Assembly (NCBI RefSeq): GCF_009727055.1 | Contig: NC_052351.1 | Coordinates: 5,140,886 to 5,204,885, forward strand | Length of the DNA: 64,000 nt | Direction of reading: 5' to 3' | DNA from: Benincasa hispida | Lineage: Eukaryota; Streptophyta; Magnoliopsida; Cucurbitales; Cucurbitaceae | In this document: positions 57,089-64,000 of the stretch, in pieces | How the letters are laid out: each line of letters opens with the position of its first letter | Numbering within the stretch: position 1 is the stretch's first letter | Made by a program: the position numbers and the translations under genes | Notes under the pieces: generated by a model | Databases searched by the model: none | Told to the model about the DNA's origin: nothing | The model's input: the letters and a program-made list of their open reading frames with translations, nothing else

Positions 57089-57815
57089 TGATGCGTTATT
57101 TTATGAAGTGAAATTGTGGATGAAATGCGATGGTGAAAAATGCATTGAGCATTCAAGTTTCCTCAGCGGAATCTAAGTGTAAACTCCACCGAGTTTCCTG
57201 GTAAGTCCAGGGTTGAACTCAGGGACTTGTGAAAATAGGTTGGGTTAGTAATTTTTAGAAAACTTTGCGGTAACTGGATAATTCAATAGTTGTTGAGGTT
57301 GTTGTTTACGGTGATGAAAAATAAATAAATGCGGCGAATTTGAGAAAAGTCGGATTGCTTGATAGATGCACTAAGTATGCGAATGAACGGGTTGAGAAGG
57401 TCTTCAGCTAGCATTACTTGGGAATGCGTCAGACTATGTGATCATGCTACAACCATGCACAACAAGTCATTTTCCAATGCAAATGCGATGCTCCTAAGTC
57501 TAGGACGCATGTGTTGAATGCAAAAGTGTCCATAAAGCTTATTCCTAAGTCTCTACTCTTGTCCTATGCGATGATGGAAGATGCATAAAGGCAAGATGAC
57601 TGCACACAACCATATCCTATCTCTAGGATACATGTGATGCATTGATAACAAACAGTGCTTATTCCTAAGCTTCTATCTCTTGATTATGCGTTCCAATCTG
57701 ACTCTCCCGAGCCTAGATTCTAACCTGACTTTCCCAAGCCTAGATCCTATCCTTAGACTACCCTCCCGAGTATCTCTAATGATGAATGAAGCATACATAA
57801 TACAAGAAAATCGCA
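57089..57815 (-). repeat. 3' LTR of the Athila-type element
   Basis: On the plus strand it runs from TGATGCGTTATTTTATGAAG to ..AAAATCGCA. It is collinear with 60938-61826 with scattered substitutions, which suggests an old insertion. Ten further bases (TAGAATGAAG) are also shared, so the outer border could lie at 57825. Confidence 0.75.
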
Positions 57816-58780
57816 TAGAATGAAGTGCGCTCTTCCTCAGACTAAACTCATACCTACTTGGTAGTGGAGTTGCGGTCATTTATTTATGCATTGATCCTGG
57901 TGGTTTACTTTCGTTTTGACTTGCCCCCACGTGTGTCATGCGGACATCTAACTACGGGTAAGTATCCTTCTCAACTTACTCTTATCAACACGGGTTTCCC
58001 CATTGAGTTGACGGTGGAGTTGTTATTCTCAATTTTTTTTTTTCAAAATAGCAAGATTGAAACTAAATACCTCACCCTCAAATTTAAAATGCGGCAATGT
58101 CCCTATTGTCAAAATATTGAAAGAAGTCATGCGATGTTCTTAGAAAGCTTCATAAAGAGAGTTTGAAAGAAAGCTAGCAAACCTCTAACTTCTGAAAATA
58201 TTTCATGAGGTGACTATCTTAAAGTTAAGTTGACTTGAGTATATATGAAAAAAATAGAAGTATATTTTTCATCATTGAAATCATAATTGGCAAAGAGACA
58301 GCATGCCTACTTACTAAATTGATCCATATTAAATGATTGCGGTAATCAAAGAGGATGCGGTGATAAAACTTTTAAAACTAAAATGCGATGCGATAGAGCG
58401 AAATTTGAAAATAAGGTGAAGGAAGAATACAACCCCCAAAGTTGCTTCTTTGTGAAACACCTCTGCAATCTTGTGCCTCGATCGTTTGCCTAGAAAACAT
58501 TGAGAGGGTCGACTTATTTTAAACAAAATCGTTTAACGCAATCGTTCAGTACAATCACGACTTTTTTTTTTTAAGAATAAAAACGATGCTAGTAACAAAA
58601 AGGTAATTGCGATAATAAATAACGATATGATAAAAGTTCATGAAGTATTTGATGCAGGAAAAGGATATTCAAAAGGATTGCATCCCTGATGAGGTTGAAT
58701 TATATCGTAACTCAGGGACTGCTTATTCCAGGTTGGTCTTTTTACATCCATAGTGGTTTTTCTCTCTTTTCTTTATCTTT
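57816..58780 (-). other. Non-coding 3' internal region of the Athila-type element
   Basis: This lies between the protease stop and the 3' LTR, where RT, RNase H and integrase would normally be. The open frame at 57858-58166 (plus) has no recognisable domain. The region carries scattered ATGCGAT motifs like the LTRs but no gene. Confidence 0.5.
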
Positions 58781-59180
58781 TTAGATCTTGACTGCCTTAA
58801 TCCGGAGCTTTCTCCCATGAATGTTTATTATAATTTGCCCTTTGCGCATATCAATTTGAGCGTGTCCGGTCGAAAGGAATGGTTGTCCCAATATGATGGG
58901 CGCATCTTCATCCGCTTTATAATCCAAAATGAGGAAGTCTTTCGGCAGGATGAATTTATCGATTGAAATTGCGGCATTTTTCAACTCTCATTCTGGATGT
59001 ATTCGAGATCTGTTTGCGAGCAGGAGAGTTTCCTTTGTGGGCGTGATTGTGCCGGCATTCAATTATTTAAAGATTGATAGCGGCATTATGTTTATACTTG
59101 CCTCAAGATCGAATAATGCTTGGCCACTGTAGACCCCTCCGATGAAGCATGGTATTGTAAAGATTCATGGGTTGCCAATT
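58781..59180 (-). pseudogene. Athila-type aspartic protease
   Basis: The frame reads PCFIGGVYSGQALFDLEAS (about 59160-59100), NIMPLSIFK, then after stops AAISIDKFILPKDFLILDYK and DAPIILGQPFLSTGHAQIDM, ending RIKAVKI and a stop at 58781. This is the retropepsin-like protease of Athila polyproteins. The active-site triad is DLE where the family has DLG, and there are two in-frame stops, so it is inactive. The ORF stops here and no RT follows. Confidence 0.75.
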
Positions 59181-59249
59181 TTCGACGGGATCATAACATT
59201 TTACGTTCGGCCACTATTGCGATCTTTCCTTCATGATTTTGTTCCTCTT

Positions 59250-59890
59250 TCACTCTTTGCGGAGTTGCTGGTGGTTGGACTTCTTCTGTAAAAGCTTAAG
59301 GGTGGACGCAACTTGAGGGTCTATTTTCTCATGAGTTTCCAGAATATAGGCCAACGGGTCTTCGGTTGTCACCACATTCAAGTTGGTCGCAATGGGCTCC
59401 TCCCCTACTTTCGCAGTCATGTTATCGCTTAGCAAGGAGACTGCTAAGCATTGTTCCTTCCCGATACCCTCAGCAGTGCGAGGGAGCTTGGTTGAGCTCG
59501 ACAACGCTCCTTGCGGTCTATTTTTCAACTCGCCCGTAATTTGTCCCATTTGAATTTCCAGATTTCTAATGGATGTAGCTTGATTCTAAAGCACCGATTT
59601 GTTTTTCTCAATGTACTGCTTCAATAAGCTCTCTAAGGATGAGGATTTTGGTGTTACGAACTGCTAGCTTGGCTATGCGCTGGACCGTTTGTTTGGGGAA
59701 AAAATCTGGGTGGCCCTTCTCTCTGCGCCACTGGTTGGAAACTTTGTTGTTGATTTTTCCACGCAAAATTTGGGTAGTTTCTCCACCCGGGGTTATATGT
59801 ATCGAAGTAGGGATTATTTCTCATGAAGCATATCGACGCGCGGGTTTGCTGGACATTCTTCCATTGAGTAAGCATCTTCGCAAATGACAC
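59250..59890 (-). pseudogene. Athila-type gag C-terminal part
   Basis: Two open pieces in frames shifted from gag: 59654-59890 (RNNPYFDTYNPGWRNYPNFA and QQSFQP) and 59250-59549 (MGQITGELKNRPQGALSSST, GKEQCLAVSL). Both are the usual sequence between the gag zinc region and the protease in Athila elements. A frameshift near 59850 separates them from the upstream gag ORF. Confidence 0.7.
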
Positions 59891-60851
59891 AACTTGCGGT
59901 CGTTTGAGTAATTGTGCTGACCTGCCCTTTCGTCGCTCCCGTATTATTAATTGCGATGCCTTGTATCAAACTCATCATCGCAGTCATTTGATTTTGCAAA
60001 GATGTGATGGCTCCGTTGTTTGCGTCATTATCTTTAATTCTTAATCTTTGATCGCTTTCTTGCCAATCCTCGTGATTTTTGGAAATGTGATCAAGTATAC
60101 TCTTTGCCTCCTCATATGTTTTGTCTAGCATACCACCAGCGGTTGTCGCATTGGCAGTGGTCTGCGAAGAGGAATTCAGTCCTTGATAAAAGATCTCCAT
60201 TTGTAGGCAGTCTGGTAAGCCATTGTGTAGACAGTCTCTTACCAGCCGCTTGAACCTCGCCCAGGCATCACTGAGCGATTCGTCATCTTCTTGTTCAAAA
60301 TTCATTATTAATTTCCGTCTCCAAGCATTCTCGGTTGGTGGTAAATATTTCTTCATAAACTTTTCCACCACTTGTTCCCACGAAATTATCTCCCCCCGTT
60401 CGAGAAAATATGCCCATTTTCTTACTTGATCGCATAAGCAAAATGGGAACAGAGTGAGTCGGACTTCCTTGGTTGAAATATTCAAGAACACAAAAGTGTT
60501 GTAGATTTCTATGAAGCTTCGGAGGTGGGCGTGCGGGTCTTCGCCACGCCTTCCTCCAAACTGCCCAGCGGCTTGAATCATCTGTAACATTACTGGCTTC
60601 ATTTCAAACCTCGATCCATCTAACGCCGCCCTCATGATTCCTGGAGAGATATCATAGAGGTTAGGCGACGCATAGTCCTGAATGGGTTTATTGCGGTCAT
60701 TCGCCAGAAGGATGAGGTTGGCCATAATATTGTTCGCGTTAGCAGCCCTTGCGTTCGGTTGCTCCGCCATTCTTGGTGTTCTCTCTTGTTGTTGTCGGTT
60801 GTCTCTCAGTTTGTGTCGAAATTTTCTTTCAATCTCTGGATCGTAATTCAT
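59814..60851 (-). CDS. Athila-type Gag (345-codon ORF)
   Basis: Long open frame starting ATG at 60851, 63 bases after the primer binding site. It carries the retrotransposon gag domain: DPHAHLRSFIEIYNTFVF, LTLFPFCLCDQVRKWAYFLE, ISWEQVVEKFMKKYLPPTEN, DESLSDAWARFKRLVRDCLH with NGLPDCLQMEIFYQGL, and AGGMLDKTYEEAKSILDHI. A damaged zinc-finger-like CVICEDAYSMEECP lies near the end. Gag forms the virus-like particle of the retroelement. The frame is intact until a shift near residue 330, unusually well kept compared with the neighbouring copia relics. Confidence 0.85.
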   Translation of the reverse strand: MNYDPEIERKFRHKLRDNRQQQERTPRMAEQPNARAANANNIMANLILLANDRNKPIQDYASPNLYDISPGIMRAALDGSRFEMKPVMLQMIQAAGQFGGRRGEDPHAHLRSFIEIYNTFVFLNISTKEVRLTLFPFCLCDQVRKWAYFLERGEIISWEQVVEKFMKKYLPPTENAWRRKLIMNFEQEDDESLSDAWARFKRLVRDCLHNGLPDCLQMEIFYQGLNSSSQTTANATTAGGMLDKTYEEAKSILDHISKNHEDWQESDQRLRIKDNDANNGAITSLQNQMTAMMSLIQGIAINNTGATKGQVSTITQTTASCVICEDAYSMEECPANPRVDMLHEK

Positions 60852-60913
60852 CAGAGGTTGAGAGTCTGCAAAGAAATCAGAAAAATTACCGTTAGCATAC
60901 TATTTTGTTGAAG

Positions 60914-60931
60914 TCCCTGGCAGCGGCGCCA
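60914..60931 (-). other. Primer binding site (tRNA-Asp type)
   Basis: The minus-strand sequence TGGCGCCGCTGCCAGGGA is complementary to the 3' end of plant tRNA-Asp with two mismatches from the usual TGGCGCCGTTGCCGGGGA. It starts six bases after the 5' LTR end. Confidence 0.75.
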
Positions 60932-60937
60932 AAAACT

Positions 60938-61826
60938 TGATGCATTATTTTATGAAGTGAAATTATGGATGAAATGCGATGGTGAAAAATACGTTGAGCA
61001 CTCAAGTTTCCTCAGCAGAATCCAAGTGTAAACTCCACCGAGTTTCCTGGTAAGTCCAGGTCGAACTCAGGGACTTGTGAAAATAGGTTGCGTTGGTAAT
61101 TTTTAGAAAACTTTATGGTAACCGGATAATTCAATAGTTATTGAGGTTGTTGTTTGCGGTGATGAAAAATAAATAAATGCAGCGGATTTGAGAAAATTCG
61201 GATTGCATGATAGATGCACTGAGTATGTGTTGAATGGGTTGAGAAATTCCTTGGCTATCGTTACTTAGGAATGCGTCAGACTATGCGATCATGCTACAAC
61301 CATGCACAACAAGTCATTTTCCAATGCAAATGCGATGCTCCTAAGTCTAGGACGCATGTGTTGAATGCAAAAGTGTCCATAAAGCTTATTCCTAAGTCTC
61401 TACTCTTGTCCTATGCCTGTCTCTTATACACATCTAGATGTGTATAAGAGACAGTGCTACAACCATGCACAACAAGTCATTTTCCAATGCAAATGCGATG
61501 CTCCTAAGTCTAGGACGCATGTGTTGAATGCAAAAGTGTCCATAAAGCTTATTCCTAAGTCTCTACTCTTGTCCTATGCGATGATGCAAGATGTATAAAG
61601 GCAAGGTGACTGCACACAATCATATCCTATCTTTAGGATGCATGCAATGCGTTGGTAGCAAATAGTGCTTATTCCTATGCTCCTATCTCTTGATTATGCG
61701 TTCGAATCTGACTCTCCCGAGCCTAGATTCTAACCTGAATTTCCCAAGTCTAGATCCTGTCCTTAGACTACCCTTCCGAGTATCTCTAATGGATGAATGA
61801 AGCATACATAATACAAGATAATTGCA
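60938..61826 (-). repeat. 5' LTR of the Athila-type element, containing an artefact
   Basis: On the plus strand it runs from TGATGCATTATTTTATGAAG to ..GATAATTGCA. Subtracting the 38-bp adapter and one of the two 125-bp repeats leaves 726 bp, the same as the 3' LTR (727 bp). Confidence 0.75.
61292..61579. other. Nextera mate-pair junction adapter with duplicated flanks (assembly artefact)
   Basis: Positions 61417-61435 read CTGTCTCTTATACACATCT (Tn5 mosaic end) and 61436-61454 are its exact reverse complement: the 38-bp Nextera mate-pair junction adapter. The 125 bases before it (61292-61416) and after it (61455-61579) are identical. The corresponding place in the other LTR (from 57448) has one copy and no adapter. 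Any protein predicted across it is false: 61413-61598 would give the artefact peptide SYTHLDVYKRQ. Confidence 0.97.
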
Positions 61827-61989
61827 TAGAATGAAGATTCCTGATAGCTGGCAGAAAGGCCAGTTATTATAACCCTTTTATTTAAAATTATGAGGGCTAA
61901 CAGGTAGAAAACGCAGTGATAATACTTAGAATTTGTGAAAAATTTGAGTTTTGCATCGATAAGCACCTAAAAGCTCACATACCCAATAT

Positions 61990-63498
61990 TATGCGTTATT
62001 TTGTGCCAAAGTGTCTATTTTTGTAGCTATTGCAGGAATCAAACGCATGCGTTTGTAATAAACGATCACAGACAAACGCATGCGTTGAAGCCAGGTGATC
62101 GCAAAAGACGAACGCAGACGACAACCCCATGCGTCCAACGCATGGAAGTTGCAGTAACCCCATACGTTCAACGCATGGAAGTTGCAGCAATCGCATGCGT
62201 CCAACGCATGGAGAACGAAATGAACAAATAGAGATTACGGCCACGGAGTGACAGCCATAATAGAAGATCGCAAGATGGGTAAAACGCGTTGATAACTTCA
62301 GCTAAATTCAGCTCGGACGCATACCTTGGGAGTATCAACAAGATAAGGCGATGTGACAACGGCCATACCGTGACAAAGGAAACAGTGAGTCATACATCTT
62401 TCATTACAACTGTCGGCGTCCAAGTTCTATAAATATCCCTTGAGACCTTCATTTTGAAACATCCGAGCTTCTGCCTCAAGGCAGAAGTTTGTGATCACAG
62501 ATCAGAGCTTGAAAGAGATTTCCAGTGAGAATTCTTCATCTCCACAACCTAGATCGAGTGACGATCGGAGTATTCGCTGGAGATAGAGCTCGAGAGAGAC
62601 ATCTCCATCATTCAACCATGGCACCATCGACAGCCTTGACACAGAGTCCTTCATCTCCCTTTTAATCTCTGTATTGTATTACATTTTAGCTTGAGATATT
62701 AAGATATTTTGTGATCAATGCAAATCTTAACTCCTTTATTATCGTCTTCTTTATCATCTTCATCTCTATCACAGTTTATCTTCAGCATTTATTTATCAAA
62801 GTCAATCGCATGCTTAATCATTTATCCTAGAGATAGGACGCATATAGCAACCCACCGAGAGGTGTGCGCTGTGGGAGTATAGTGAGTTAATCCTCTTTGC
62901 TTGGTGAAAAGCTATGGCAGCGTCTGTCTATGGGATGCTGCATTGCTTGTCTATAAGTTAAGTAGCCGCATCTAACTGCGTGAGAAGGTAAGGGATGGAA
63001 CGCACTAAGCAAGGTTCATATTGTTCCTAGAGATAGGCACAATCTTATGCTCGACGCAACCATGCGCTATAGAGATATAGTCATGTGGCTAACCACCCAG
63101 AGGTGTGATGCGTTAGTGCAACGAGCTGGGATTACTCAAGCGATTTAAGATAGTAAACATTACTATGCGTTAATGGTTGTTGTGTCTCTACCTATTCTCA
63201 TTGCAAGTCTTCTATTGCTCAATCTATTTAGTAAGGAGTAGAATAGTGTGTAAATCATTTTTAACCTTCTTCACTTTATTTTTATTCTTATTTATCGCCT
63301 CAAACGCATCACCTCACCAATATTATTGAGTGACAAGTCCCCGTGTTCGACCTCGGATTGCCCTAGAAACTTGTGTTTGTGTTATACTTGGCGCAAGCGT
63401 AAGAAAACTTGTGATAGGAATGCGTGATCATTGCATGCTAAGATTAACACATCATCATTCCGACGCATGACCTCAGACGCATAGGAGCAAACGCATCA
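61990..63498 (+). mobile_element. Plus-oriented LTR of an Athila/gypsy-type element (solo or truncated)
   Basis: The 3' end is ..CAAACGCATCA at 63498, like the LTR end of the minus-strand Athila element (..AATAACGCATCA). The preceding part has the same plan (GACAAGTCCCCGTGTTCGAC, GAAACTTGTG..). A TATA box (TATAAATA, 62428-62435) and a CT-rich leader follow an upstream array of CGCATGCG palindromes. No primer binding site or gag follows, so it appears solo or truncated. The start is only approximate. Confidence 0.5.
62042..62210 (+). repeat. 33-bp-spaced AACGCATG hairpin array
   Basis: AACGCATGCGTT occurs at 62042-62053 and 62075-62086, 33 bp apart. CATGCGT.CA.ACGCATG hairpins (7-bp arms, 3-base loop) follow at 62128-62144, 62161-62177 (one arm mismatched) and 62194-62210, again 33 bp apart, with GGAAGTTGCAG between. 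The array lies about 220-390 bp upstream of the LTR TATA box, so it may be an enhancer-like array. Confidence 0.75.
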
Positions 63499-64000
63499 AT
63501 TTTGTCTAACACATGATTTCATGTTCAAACCCATCCGTCCTTAAATGATAAAACAAAACAAAACAAAATGCCTCAATAAATAAATCCTAACAATTCCCAG
63601 TTGTGCTAGCTAAATGCTTCTCAACCCATTCAATAGATTTAGCTGCTTATACGTAAATAACAAAGAGTGAACAAACATAATAAAGTAAATTCCATTTATA
63701 TAAATGAGTTGAGTACAAAATAACAATGGAAGATAAAGGTAGAGAGCCTGGTAGCAATTCCTTGCTGATCGAGGCTTTTACACTATAAATCTCTATTCGG
63801 TTCAAAAGATATTCCTGCTTCCGCAAGCGTCGGCCCTATTTCTGTCCTGGAAGCTTCTGGCGCTCTCCCAAGCTTACTGGAACGATCTGTCGACATAACC
63901 TTCTTCTTTCGCGTCCACCTTAAAGTAAAAGAAAATCTATGAACTAGGCTAAACTATCAATAGAACTGTGAACTCGTAAAAATGGTGAAGCCCTTTTCTA
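63499..64000. other. Unassigned sequence at the window end
   Basis: No confident gene. The part at 63770-63920 has a higher GC content and is open on the minus strand in short pieces (KVDAKEEGYVDRSFQ), possibly an internal remnant of the neighbouring retroelement. Confidence 0.4.

Larger units (their letters stand above)
57089..61826 (-). mobile_element. Athila-type LTR retrotransposon, non-autonomous (LTR-gag-PR-LTR)
   Basis: Two direct LTRs of about 727 bp (57089-57815 and 60938-61826, the latter inflated by a 163-bp artefact) enclose gag and protease read on the minus strand. The primer binding site TGGCGCCGCTGCCAGGGA (60914-60931) lies six bases inside the 5' LTR, matches tRNA-Asp and is typical of Athila/Tat elements. 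No reverse transcriptase, RNase H or integrase is present: only 965 bases without domains lie between protease and the 3' LTR. No target duplication was found, since the outer flanks differ. It sits at the 3' end of copia C. Confidence 0.8.

Noticed and set aside
62001..62244. CRISPR-like look of the 33-bp-spaced repeats
   Set aside because: This is plant nuclear DNA; the array sits upstream of an LTR TATA box and the spacers are themselves conserved.

Overview
This window is nuclear DNA of a flowering plant (a eudicot). Exon-intron genes with GT..AG introns, strongly AT-rich intergenic DNA, plant copia and Athila-type LTR retrotransposons and many small inverted-repeat elements all point that way. 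From remembered similarity of the copper ATPase and of the copia families I suspect a cucurbit, but I cannot verify this here. Only two intact host genes are clear, both on the minus strand: a single-exon VQ-motif protein gene (2801-3349, closest in type to VQ22/JAV1) and a nine-exon copper-transporting P1B-ATPase of the RAN1/HMA7 type (33163-39154, 1008 codons plus stop). A possible last exon of another minus-strand gene lies at 14-162. The two clear genes share no pathway that the window itself reveals.

Layout. 1-4465: sparse AT-rich DNA with the VQ gene and a small hAT-like remnant. 4530-24640: a nested retrotransposon block. The oldest element, copia A, lies in three pieces (4530-5835, 8637-9834, 23583-24092, then PPT and LTR from about 24380). 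It was split first by a 2.8-kb insertion, which itself took a solo LTR (5979-8118, target duplication AGAAT), and again by a 13.7-kb copia element B (9835-23582). B in turn holds a reverse-oriented copia scrap, two DNA transposons, a solo LTR (13817-15678, target duplication CATGT) and a truncated reverse LTR. 24640-33160: gene-free AT-rich DNA with inverted-repeat elements and a SINE-like tract. 33163-39154: HMA7. 39155-49950: gene-free DNA holding a diverged tandem segmental duplication, a CACTA-like 3' end and a long foldback element. 49950-57088: copia C, split by a third solo LTR of the same family (52260-54343, target duplication GATAT). 57089-61826: a minus-strand Athila-type element with gag and protease but no reverse transcriptase or integrase. 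61990-63498: a plus-oriented LTR of a related type.

Two places look like assembly artefacts. At 61417-61454 there is a perfect 38-bp junction of two Tn5 mosaic ends (the Nextera mate-pair junction adapter), flanked by a perfect 125-bp duplication. At 22951 a single N is flanked by perfect 78-bp direct repeats, which looks like an unmerged contig overlap.

I found no previously undescribed biological system. The most informative observations are the nested insertions datable by their target duplications and restored reading frames, a GATCGTTTAGG-type minisatellite carried inside one LTR family, a hairpin-unit array in the 61990-63498 LTR, and an unusual Arg-Asp pair directly after the TGES motif of the copper ATPase.
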